DNA from: Paracoccaceae bacterium
GTDB taxonomy: Bacteria; Pseudomonadota; Alphaproteobacteria; Rhodobacterales; Rhodobacteraceae
Assembly: GCA_024644285.1 (NCBI GenBank)
Contig: JAHELH010000054.1
Coordinates: 1 to 10,860 of the forward strand
Direction: 5' to 3'
DNA: 10,860 bases
Part shown: positions 1-5,711 of the stretch, piece by piece
Position numbering within the stretch: the stretch's first letter is position 1
Layout: each line of letters begins with the position of its first letter
Notes under the pieces: model-generated
The model's database searches: none
Seen by the model: only the letters and a program-made list of their open reading frames with translations
What the model was told of the DNA's origin: nothing
Translations under genes and position numbers: made by a program

Positions 1-344
1 TGAACAGATTATCAAGATTGGCCGGCGGCGCGATGAGCGTGGCGATTGCGGCAGCTTTGGCGACCGGCGTCAACGCCCAGGCCGGACCCGGTGCATCGGT
101 CGAATGGAGCGTCGGGCCGGGCGCAACCCCCATCGTGTTCTTCGATTCCCCGCCGGGATACGACAGGCATTACCGGGTGTGCTTCAAGAAGGCTCCGGAC
201 ACCACATCGGTCGAAGTCGTGCTTGCGGACCGTGCAATCAAGATCACCAATGAAGACTGCGTCGACGTGATCTCGAACAAGATCTCGATCCGGATGCTCG
301 CCGGATCCGAGCCGGCAACCGGAATCTTCTACCTGGTCCAGTAA
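1..344 (+). CDS. Small exported protein of unknown function (5' end cut by one base)
   Basis: The open frame is already open at base 3 and the window begins with TG followed by codons for NRLSRLAGGAM. The missing base is therefore probably the A of an ATG, giving a 114-residue protein; internal TTG (18) and ATG (33) starts would cut off the basic n-region. Residues 1-26 look like a Sec signal peptide: Arg-containing n-region, Ala/Val-rich core, and an Ala-X-Ala-like cleavage site ending in VNA before QAG. The mature part of about 88 residues has no further membrane segment. It contains two cysteines (C61 and C87 in this numbering), which could form a disulfide in the periplasm. It ends with TAA. 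I recognise no family and assign no function. It is GC-rich like the core genome and lies outside the putative relic island to its right, so it was probably the original neighbour of the tRNA-Ser 3' end. Confidence 0.65.
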   Translation, partial: NRLSRLAGGAMSVAIAAALATGVNAQAGPGASVEWSVGPGATPIVFFDSPPGYDRHYRVCFKKAPDTTSVEVVLADRAIKITNEDCVDVISNKISIRMLAGSEPATGIFYLVQ

Positions 345-888
345 ACCGGGTCGCGTTTGCCGGACATGAAGCGGAGTGTGCCGGCGGTGACGGCGGCGCA
401 CCCGGCGGCATTGCATGCTGCATGACGCACCGAATCGTGCACACCCATTCTTCCGGGTAAGTGCCTCGAGCGTACGCCGGCATGGGCAGATGGCAGAGAG
501 AGGGTCCGAAAAGTTCTCCATTTAGAAAATTGATATTAAACGGTAAAATTAATCAAATTCCATATCGTACCATAATAAACACCACACGTTGCAGTTGGGT
601 TCAGCTGAAACCCGACGAAATCGGCCCAGACCGGCCTTTCGCCTCGCTCCCCGACGCCGCGCTGCAGCTTTCGCATTGTTGCCGTTCATGCAACACGCAG
701 CATTTCCATCAGGGCAATTACTGGGTCGCGGACAAAGTGAGCTTTCGCTGAACGTGCGACGAGATTGGTATTAACCCTCAGGTCCCAGCAGAGTGGGCGG
801 GGAATGGTATTACGCTGCGATCCATTCCAGAGTCCGTTCAGGGAAGATCTTCCGGCTACCGAACAGTAGCACCCAAAACCTACAATTC
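345..888. other. Gene-poor stretch with an AT-rich patch
   Basis: I see no convincing gene here. The few open frames have no family resemblance and no good ribosome binding site. Bases 345-510 are GC-rich; composition then drops sharply at about 511, and 521-580 is strikingly AT-rich. That patch contains a possible sigma-70-like promoter, TTGATA at 530-535 and TCAAAT at 553-558 with 17 bases between, but no gene follows on the plus strand, so I do not call it. Bases 590-880 return to mixed composition and may be decayed coding sequence, though I could not recognise any family in six frames. A perfect 12-base palindrome lies at 842-853, downstream of the SMR gene stop on the minus strand. Confidence 0.5.
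491..510. repeat. Degenerate direct copy of the tRNA-Ser 3' end (candidate att site)
   Basis: Bases 491-504 match 2594-2607 at 13 of 14 positions in the same orientation; the only difference is A at 495 against G at 2598. After skipping three bases of the tRNA copy (2608-2610), 505-510 match 2611-2616 at 5 of 6. The duplicated segment corresponds to the encoded CCA, the 3' strand of the acceptor stem and part of the T arm. This is the portion of a tRNA gene that tyrosine-recombinase elements duplicate on integration. Composition falls from GC-rich to AT-rich immediately to the right. I infer this is the distal att site of a relic element; a chance match or a tRNA fragment of other origin is possible. 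Confidence 0.5.
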
Positions 889-1212
889 TCAGTAACTCAC
901 TAGAGTAGCGCCGATTATTACGAAACCTGCCCCTAACCATTCACTAATTGTAAGTCCTTCTCCAACATAGAGTGCGAATCCCAATATCAACAAAGTTTCT
1001 GTGGCGATGATAGCAATGTAAGCTAGACCCAGTTCAACTTTTCGCAGGAGCGTTATTTCTGCGAACACTGTGGCAATCAGAATTGTTGCCAAAACCGCCG
1101 GCAAGAGAACATCCACCCGTTCTGATAGGATTTTCATGAGGATTGTGGCCAGCCCGTAGCCGAGCGCAGCAACAATCGTCAACAATGTCTTTTCATCTAG
1201 TAACAAATGCAT
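889..1212 (-). CDS. SMR-family (EmrE-like) small four-helix membrane protein, atypical
   Basis: The 107-residue product matches the small multidrug resistance family (usually 105-110 residues) in length and plan. Four hydrophobic segments lie at about residues 8-26, 36-54, 61-82 and 88-106. ATILMK at 22-27 corresponds to EmrE GTTLMK, GLAY at 62-65 to EmrE GIAY, and there is a typical glycine-rich last helix. Aligning on the MK pair places Tyr19 where EmrE has its essential Glu14, and Glu72 in helix 3 falls near EmrE Gly67. Proton-coupled drug antiport by the EmrE mechanism is therefore doubtful, and I cannot name a substrate. The ATG start is supported by GCGAGG at 1221-1226 on the minus strand, 8 bases upstream. 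The gene is visibly poorer in GC than the core genes and stands alone inside the putative relic island, which suggests horizontal acquisition. It is complete, with no frameshift or stop. Confidence 0.75.
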   Translation of the reverse strand: MHLLLDEKTLLTIVAALGYGLATILMKILSERVDVLLPAVLATILIATVFAEITLLRKVELGLAYIAIIATETLLILGFALYVGEGLTISEWLGAGFVIIGATLVSY

Positions 1213-1608
1213 ATGTAAATCCTCGCATTTCTCAAATAGCGTTCGAAGCCGGGACGACTATGCCCTTGGGTAAGCGTGTCGGGATATGTCGATGTAGGCA
1301 ACATATCTTGCTGCGCTTTTTCAGATTGGAATTCCCCGATCCGGGCCCCAACTTACCGTGGCTATGGGCTGTGATGTATGTGACGGCTGCCATTCGCAAT
1401 TGAGCATTCGCACGATTTCGGAGATCGCTGATTTGTATTCGGCCTGTGTGTCGGCTCGGGCGCCGTGGCCGTGATGGGTTTACGCACGCACCGTGGTCTC
1501 ATTAGCCGCAAGCTCCTTGATGACCATCAGAGCCCTCAGACTTTGGTGGCGTATTTCGCCGTTCCATGCTTTGCTCTTTCGCGAACTCCTTTTGGACCAT
1601 GGAAGTCG
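1213..1608. other. Unassigned stretch between SMR gene and transposase remnant
   Basis: I see no supported gene. On the minus strand, the frame following the transposase remnant stays coding-like through two further blocks separated by single stops: about 1608-1483, ending at the TAA of 1482-1480, and about 1479-1324, ending at the TGA of 1323-1321. The first contains a stretch reading LRALMVIKELAANETTVRA, the second ADTQAEYKSAISEIVRML. These may be remnants of IS-associated coding sequence or simply GC-biased open frames; I recognise no family. Composition falls toward the SMR gene start. The SMR promoter should lie at about 1225-1300 on the minus strand, but I see no good -35/-10 pair. Confidence 0.35.
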
Positions 1609-1740
1609 TTAGATCGCTTCCATGGGTTCGTCTCTCGTTGCGTCGAACCGGGTGCCGTGGTGCAGAATGCTCTATGCAATTCGGGCGAGCTTGTTTGTCA
1701 ACGCCAGGCACTCGCTGCCTGAAGGGACTTCCCGGCGCAG
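1609..1740 (-). pseudogene. 3' remnant of an IS110-family transposase with an internal stop
   Basis: Reading the minus strand from 1740 gives a frame containing ALTNKLARIA, then a TAG stop, then SILHHGTRFDATRDEPMEAI and a TAA stop at 1611-1609. The pattern A-L-(A/T)-N-K-x-A-R-I-A-W followed by a hydrophobic turn and GxxF/Y is the characteristic C-terminal end of IS110-type transposases. The internal TAG sits where that family has Trp, so TGG to TAG explains it as a point mutation. Only about 40 codons of an expected roughly 300-400 remain, and nothing upstream on the minus strand restores the DEDD catalytic part. The element is therefore dead. It sits inside the gene-poor region bounded by the tRNA-Ser repeat, in keeping with an accumulation site for mobile DNA. 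Confidence 0.65.
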
Positions 1741-2306
1741 CTTGCACGGAAATCCTCGCGCCGGGCGCCGCTGAGGCGGCGCGAGGCCCTATTGGATCGC
1801 CATAGAGCCCATATCCCGCCAGCCTGCCAAAAAAAAAACGGATCGCACAGCCTGAACACCCATAGGGCCCGCCGTTTCCACACAGCCTCAACCCAAAGAA
1901 GACCAAGAGAACCCTTGCTGACTGCACGGCGCTGAAATTCTGGCGTGGCGACGCCAAAAATATCGGCGCTGTACCGTTGCACGGATAGCGGCCATTCATG
2001 CGAGCTGCAGGAAAACAAGAGACGGCAATGGCTTGGTCGCGGGGGCATTGCAGGCAATACCGAGGATTGCTCGAACCTTTGACTAGGTTCTCGGTCGGCC
2101 ATTGGCAGCGGCAAACCGGCCGCCGTCGCCCCAATCACCAGAAGGTCGCGTCGAACCTGGATGGGGCGAGACTGAGGCGAATTCCCGGATTGTGCAGGAT
2201 TTGAGAACAATTCATCCAAATTATAACCATTTTCCGTCCAATTGCGATCTTAAGCATTCATTATCAATTGATTTGGCAGAGCAAAGTTCCAGAATGGACC
2301 TTCAGG
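1741..2306. other. Unassigned gene-poor stretch
   Basis: Long open frames exist on the minus strand here (about 1502-2134 and 1698-2219), but their predicted proteins have no recognisable domains, overlap each other and run through the transposase remnant. I treat them as non-coding or decayed. Visible structure includes a strong hairpin at 1754-1786, a run of ten A at 1829-1838, and a 6-base inverted repeat at 2073-2078/2085-2090. An AT-rich segment at about 2210-2275 immediately precedes the truncated Hint-like gene and could hold its promoter, but I cannot place clear -35 and -10 boxes. Confidence 0.4.
1754..1786. repeat. Strong hairpin with two alternative pairings
   Basis: A perfect 10-base inverted repeat (1754-1763 with 1777-1786, arm CCTCGCGCCG) encloses 13 bases. 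Within it, a second perfect 7-base stem (1765-1771 with 1776-1782, arm GCGCCGC) closes on a TGAG tetraloop. The two stems share bases and exclude each other. There is no following T or A run, so it does not look like an intrinsic terminator. It lies just upstream, in the minus-strand sense, of the surviving IS110-type transposase end. It may be a palindromic repeat of the REP kind or part of the former insertion sequence. Confidence 0.6.
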
Positions 2307-2593
2307 ATGACGACCCTTAGCTTCTATGCGCGCGGCGACGCTTCGACGGCCAACAACCCGTCACTCAACGTGGAGTCCAAGACGCAACAGCCAACGGTCC
2401 TGATCACGTTCAACAGCGGCGCCTCCGGCGACATCATTTTGGACGGCAGTGGCGGCGTCGACCCGGACACGACTGTGACCATTGACGGTACGACCTACGA
2501 CTTCACTCTGGAAATGACCGGCGATTTGCCTCTCAACAATGGTAAGGTGCCTGATGCGCTCGAAGGAAAGCAAGTTACGGTTATCTCGGTCGA
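2307..2593 (+). pseudogene. Truncated N-terminus of a Hint-domain-type secreted protein
   Basis: From ATG at 2307 about 95 codons read MTTLSFYARGDASTANN and continue through an acidic, Gly/Asp-rich beta-type domain with DPDTTVTIDGTTYDFTLEMTG and VPDALEGKQVTVISVD. From memory of the family, this closely resembles the N-terminal domain of Rhodobacteraceae Hint (hedgehog/intein) proteins, which are usually several hundred residues long. The Hint part with its processing cysteine is absent. The frame runs straight into the 3' end of the tRNA-Ser gene on the opposite strand and would end inside it (2687), so everything after about residue 95 is tRNA-derived nonsense. I infer a gene cut at the attachment site of an integrative element. 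The start has no strong Shine-Dalgarno sequence; an in-frame TTG at 2268 is a less likely start. Assignment is by sequence style only. Confidence 0.5.
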
Positions 2594-2616
2594 TGGCGGA
2601 GAGAGGGGGATTCGAA
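2594..2616. repeat. tRNA-Ser 3' end, candidate att site matching 491-510
   Basis: This is the part of the tRNA-Ser gene encoding CCA, the discriminator, the 3' acceptor strand and most of the T arm. It is duplicated in degenerate form at 491-510 in the same orientation. The tRNA gene remains intact on this side, as expected when an element integrates into a tRNA 3' end and brings its own matching segment. The truncated Hint-like gene abuts it with no spacer. No integrase gene is present next to it. Confidence 0.5.
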
Positions 2617-2683
2617 CCCCCGGAGGGCTTTCACCCTCAACGGTTTTCAAGACCGCCGCATTCGACCACTCTGCCACCTCTCC
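2594..2683 (-). tRNA. tRNA-Ser (anticodon UGA, reads UCN)
   Basis: The minus strand folds as a 90-base class II tRNA. The 5' acceptor strand GGAGAGG (2683-2677) pairs with TCTCTCC with one G-U, followed by discriminator G and an encoded CCA (2596-2594). The T arm is GGGGG-TTCGAAT-CCCCC. The anticodon loop CTTGAAA gives anticodon TGA (plus-strand TCA at 2647-2649). A long variable arm, typical of tRNA-Ser, lies between the anticodon and T arms. It is divergent from the SPOR lipoprotein gene. No T-rich terminator follows on its 3' side; instead there is a truncated gene, in keeping with its use as an integration site. Confidence 0.97.
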
Positions 2684-2881
2684 GTAGCGCCTGATTAGCC
2701 GCACCCTACCGCACGATTCAACCCATCTTTACAAGGCGCTCCAGCCGAAACCCGCGCAATGCCGTTCCGAGTCTTCCCTTGCGGGCCCGGATTGGGTAGA
2801 GTTCGGCATCGGATGCGGTCCCGCATCGGGTATCGAGCAAGCAGAGAGCGCGCGGCAATGTCCGGGCGAAGGGGGCATGGC
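2684..2881. promoter_or_regulatory. Divergent intergenic region with a dyad symmetry
   Basis: About 200 bases separate the start of the minus-strand tRNA-Ser from the plus-strand lipoprotein gene and must carry both promoters. I see no convincing -35/-10 pair. A perfect 7-base inverted repeat, GATGCGG (2812-2818) and CCGCATC (2821-2827) with a 2-base centre, lies 55-70 bases before the lipoprotein start and could be an operator or a leader hairpin. GAAGGGGG at 2868-2875 is a good ribosome binding site, 6 bases before the ATG at 2882. Confidence 0.4.
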
Positions 2882-3808
2882 ATGGCAAGATGGCGCGTGG
2901 GGCAAATCGCCCTGGTGCTTAGCGGGACGATGGCGTTGACCGCTTGTGAAGACGGCAAGGACTTCAGTCTTTTCCAGAAAAAGGGCGAGATCGAAACGGC
3001 GGACCGCGCCGCCAATCCGACAAGTTCGGTGAAGCTGGTCGAGCGCGACGTCGAGGCGCCGGAAGTGTTCCAAGCGTCCGATCAGGGCCTGTGGGACGGC
3101 CGCCCCTCGTTGGGCGGGGTCTGGATCGCCCATCCCGACGTGCAGGATCCCGAGCGGGTGATCATCCGCAACGAGGATAACGGAAAATTCGTCATCGGCG
3201 CGCTGTTCCGGCGCGAGCGCGACAATCCCGGGCCGAGGCTGCAGGTCAGTTCCGACGCCGCCGCCGCGCTGGGCATGCTGGCCGGAGCGCCGGGGAAACT
3301 GAACGTCACCGCCCTGCGTCGCGCCGAGGTGCCAATCGCCGAAGAGGTGGATGTCGGCGCCGCGGCGCTGCCGGCGCCGGCAGAGGTCGAGACCGCTTCG
3401 CTGGATCCGATCGCCGCGGCCTCCGCGGCGCTGGACGAGGCGGAAGCGGCGGAAACGACGTCCAGCCCCGCGCCCGCCGCCGCGCCGCGCCCGCCCGCCG
3501 CACCGGCGGCAGCCGCCGCCACAGCCGTGGCCACGGCGCCGGCCAAGCCCGCCGGACCCGCGGGTCTGTTGAGGCTTTCGAAGCCCTATATCCAGATCGG
3601 GATGTTCGGCGTCGAGGAGAATGCCGAACGCGCCGAGTCCGCGATGCGCAAGGCCGGCGTGGTGCCGAATGTCGACAAGACCAGCAGCGATGGCAAGGAT
3701 CTCTGGCGGATCACCGTCGGACCGGTCCAGTCCAGGGCCGAACGCTCTGCGCTGATGAAGACGATCAAGGGGCTGGGCTACAAGGACGCGTATTACGTGG
3801 CCAATTGA
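2882..3808 (+). CDS. SPOR-domain outer-membrane-type lipoprotein
   Basis: The open frame extends upstream to 2759, but the start at 2882 is best: it follows a ribosome binding site at 2868-2875 and gives a clean lipoprotein signal, MARWRVGQIALVLSGTMALT then AC. The lipobox LTAC places the lipidated cysteine at residue 22, followed by Glu. The protein has 308 residues. Residues 23-160 are a charged region of unknown fold, about 160-230 an Ala/Pro/Glu-rich low-complexity linker, and 234-308 a C-terminal SPOR domain beginning KPYIQIGMFG and ending DAYYVAN. SPOR domains bind denuded septal glycan strands, so the protein probably sits in the periplasm at the division site. The peptidoglycan D,D-carboxypeptidase gene follows after 122 bases and fits that role. 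The N-terminal region may carry a separate function that I cannot identify. Confidence 0.85.
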   Translation: MARWRVGQIALVLSGTMALTACEDGKDFSLFQKKGEIETADRAANPTSSVKLVERDVEAPEVFQASDQGLWDGRPSLGGVWIAHPDVQDPERVIIRNEDNGKFVIGALFRRERDNPGPRLQVSSDAAAALGMLAGAPGKLNVTALRRAEVPIAEEVDVGAAALPAPAEVETASLDPIAAASAALDEAEAAETTSSPAPAAAPRPPAAPAAAAATAVATAPAKPAGPAGLLRLSKPYIQIGMFGVEENAERAESAMRKAGVVPNVDKTSSDGKDLWRITVGPVQSRAERSALMKTIKGLGYKDAYYVAN

Positions 3809-3852
3809 GGCGGCGCCTCGCGTGAATTTGCGGCGGACATCGGCCAGATCGA

Positions 3853-3879
3853 TTGTGACGCCGAAAATTCTGGTTAAAT
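3853..3879 (+). promoter_or_regulatory. Weak candidate promoter before the carboxypeptidase gene
   Basis: TTGTGA (3853-3858) and TTAAAT (3874-3879) resemble -35 and -10 boxes with 15 bases between them, shorter than the preferred 17. They lie in the 122-base gap before the D,D-carboxypeptidase gene and in its only relatively AT-rich part. A small GAGGC/GCCTC hairpin at 3807-3819 overlaps the previous stop codon but has no T run, so read-through from the lipoprotein gene is also possible. Confidence 0.25.
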
Positions 3880-3930
3880 GTCCCGGCGATGCCGACTAGC
3901 CTGCCCGCAATACTATCTGGAGGTATGCCG

Positions 3931-5088
3931 ATGCGCCTGCCGCGTTTCCTGGCCGTTCTCATCCTGTCCTGCATCGCCGCCCTGCCCGCCCGCGCCTTCG
4001 AAACCATCGCGCAGGCGGCCTATGTGGTCGATGTCGGCACCGCCATCGTGCTGATGGACAAGCAGGCGGACGTGCCGCTGCCGCCGGCCTCGATGTCCAA
4101 GCTGATGACGCTGAACATGCTGTTCGAGGCGCTGCGCGACGGGCGGGTCTCGCTCGATACCCGTTTCGGCGTTTCCAGCCGGGCCAAGAGCATGGGCGGC
4201 TCGACCATGTTTCTCAACGAACAGGACCGGCCCACGGTGGAAGAACTGATCAAGGGCATCGTCGTCCTGTCCGGCAACGACGCCTGCGTCGTCGTCGCCG
4301 AGGGCCTGGCCGGAACCGAGGACGCGTTTGCCAGGCAGATGAACCAGCGCGCCAGGGATCTCGGCATGACCGGCTCGACCTTCGCCAATTCCTCGGGCTG
4401 GCCGAGCCCCAACCACCGCATGTCGATGCGCGACCTTGGCATCCTGGCGACGCGGCTGATCACCGAGTTTCCGGAATATTATGGATATTTCGGGATGGAG
4501 GAATTCGCCTGGGACGGCCGCGCCCCCACGAACCGTTTCAACCGCAATCCGCTTCTGAAGCTTGGCATCGGCGCCGACGGGCTGAAGACCGGGCACACGT
4601 CAGAGGCCGGATACGGGCTGGTCGGGTCCGCGATGCAGGGCAACCGCCGCATCGTCTTCGTGCTGACCGGGATGAATTCCGAGAAGGAGCGCGCCGAGGA
4701 ATCCGAGCGCATCGTGAACTGGGCGTTCCGTCAGTTCGTGCAGAAGACCGTGGCCGAAAAGGGCACCCGGCTGGCCGAGGCGCCGGTCTGGATGGGCGCA
4801 GAGACCAGCGTCGGGCTGGAGGTCGCCGACGACCTCGAACTGCTGATCCCGGCCCTGGAGCAGGGCGACATCGAAGGCGAGATCGTCTATCGATCGCCGC
4901 TCGAGGCGCCGATCGTCGCCGGCCAGGACCTGGGCGAACTGGTGATCGCTCTGGAAGGCCTGCCCGTCACCCGCGTGCCGCTGGTCGCCGATCGCGACGT
5001 GGCGCGGGGCGGTTTCGTGCCGCGGGTTCGTACCGCCGCCCGCGTCCTGTTCGGCAAGCTGGTCGGAAGCGCGCAAGACGCGCTTTGA
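3931..5088 (+). CDS. dacC: D-alanyl-D-alanine carboxypeptidase (PBP5/6 type)
   Basis: This periplasmic enzyme removes the terminal D-Ala of peptidoglycan pentapeptides and so limits cross-linking. The start at 3931 is chosen because TGGAGG (3918-3923) lies 7 bases upstream; ATG at 3925 is only one base from it. The 385-residue product opens with a signal peptide MRLPRFLAVLILSCIAALP cleaved after ARA. All three penicillin-binding active-site motifs are present: SMSK at 54-57 (catalytic Ser54), SGN at 114-116 and KTG at 219-221. After about residue 265 comes the beta-rich PBP5 C-terminal domain, ending in an amphipathic stretch (RTAARVLFGKLVG) that could anchor it to the inner membrane. The stop overlaps the proposed tmk start by four bases (TTGA). 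The symbol is by family; dacA or dacF would serve equally well. Confidence 0.93.
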   Translation: MRLPRFLAVLILSCIAALPARAFETIAQAAYVVDVGTAIVLMDKQADVPLPPASMSKLMTLNMLFEALRDGRVSLDTRFGVSSRAKSMGGSTMFLNEQDRPTVEELIKGIVVLSGNDACVVVAEGLAGTEDAFARQMNQRARDLGMTGSTFANSSGWPSPNHRMSMRDLGILATRLITEFPEYYGYFGMEEFAWDGRAPTNRFNRNPLLKLGIGADGLKTGHTSEAGYGLVGSAMQGNRRIVFVLTGMNSEKERAEESERIVNWAFRQFVQKTVAEKGTRLAEAPVWMGAETSVGLEVADDLELLIPALEQGDIEGEIVYRSPLEAPIVAGQDLGELVIALEGLPVTRVPLVADRDVARGGFVPRVRTAARVLFGKLVGSAQDAL

Positions 5089-5711
5089 CGGGAGTGCGGG
5101 GACGGTTCTTTTCCTTCGAGGGCATCGACGGCTCCGGCAAGTCGACGCAGGCGCGGCTTCTGGCCGATACTCTGCGCGCCGCCGGCCACGACCCTGTTCT
5201 GACGCGCGAGCCCGGCGGCAGCGCCGGCGCCGAAGAGATCCGCCGGCTGCTGGTTGAGGGCGATCCCGACCGCTGGTCGGCGGAAACCGAGATCCTGCTG
5301 TTCACCGCCGCGCGCCGCGACCACTTGGAAAAGACCATCCTGCCCGCGTTGAACGCCGGCCGCGTGGTGGTCACCGACCGCTTCGCCGATTCGACGCGCG
5401 TCTACCAGGGCGCCACCCGCGGCGATCTGCGCGGCCATGTCGACCGGCTGCATGACGAGATGATCGGCCGCGAGCCGGACCTGACCTTCGTCATCGACAT
5501 GCAGCCCGGGGCTGCCCTGTCCCGCGGTCTGGCGCGCGCCTCGGGCGAGGACCGGTTCGAGGATTTCGGCATCGCCTTCCAGGAGCGTCTGCGCTCGGGC
5601 TTTCTGGCACTGGCCGACGATTTTCCCGACCGCTGCCGCGTCATCGACGGCAACCGGCCGGCGGAAGCGGTTGCGCGCGACATCGCCGAACTGGCACAAG
5701 CGTCCCTGTGA
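5085..5711 (+). CDS. tmk: Thymidylate (dTMP) kinase
   Basis: This cytoplasmic enzyme phosphorylates dTMP to dTDP with ATP, the step shared by salvage and de novo dTTP synthesis. The 208-residue length is typical. The P-loop GIDGSGKST lies at 13-21 after the family's FFSFE strand, the conserved TDRFADST motif has Asp98-Arg99-Phe100, and the LID region SGEDRFE lies at about 150-156. The start is uncertain. TTG at 5085 overlaps the dacC stop (TTGA) and gives an N-terminus of usual length; GTG at 5094 would shorten it by three residues. Neither has a strong ribosome binding site, so translational coupling to dacC is likely. The stop overlaps the holB GTG start by four bases (GTGA). Confidence 0.95.
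   Translation: MTGVRGRFFSFEGIDGSGKSTQARLLADTLRAAGHDPVLTREPGGSAGAEEIRRLLVEGDPDRWSAETEILLFTAARRDHLEKTILPALNAGRVVVTDRFADSTRVYQGATRGDLRGHVDRLHDEMIGREPDLTFVIDMQPGAALSRGLARASGEDRFEDFGIAFQERLRSGFLALADDFPDRCRVIDGNRPAEAVARDIAELAQASL

Noticed and set aside
1829..1838. Run of ten A as the T tract of a minus-strand terminator
   Set aside because: No stem precedes it on the minus strand and no gene upstream needs it; it is more likely a homopolymer slip site.
1502..2219. Two overlapping minus-strand frames of 210 and 173 codons in the gene-poor region
   Set aside because: They overlap each other and run past the IS110 remnant in different frames; no domain, no ribosome binding site and no coherent composition were seen.
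2268..2687. A 139-residue protein from TTG at 2268 running through the tRNA gene
   Set aside because: The last 31 or so codons are antisense tRNA-Ser, a known annotation trap. Only the part before 2594 is kept, as a truncated gene.
2759..2881. Longer start for the SPOR lipoprotein gene
   Set aside because: It would bury the lipoprotein signal 41 residues inside the protein; the start at 2882 has a good ribosome binding site and a proper signal peptide.
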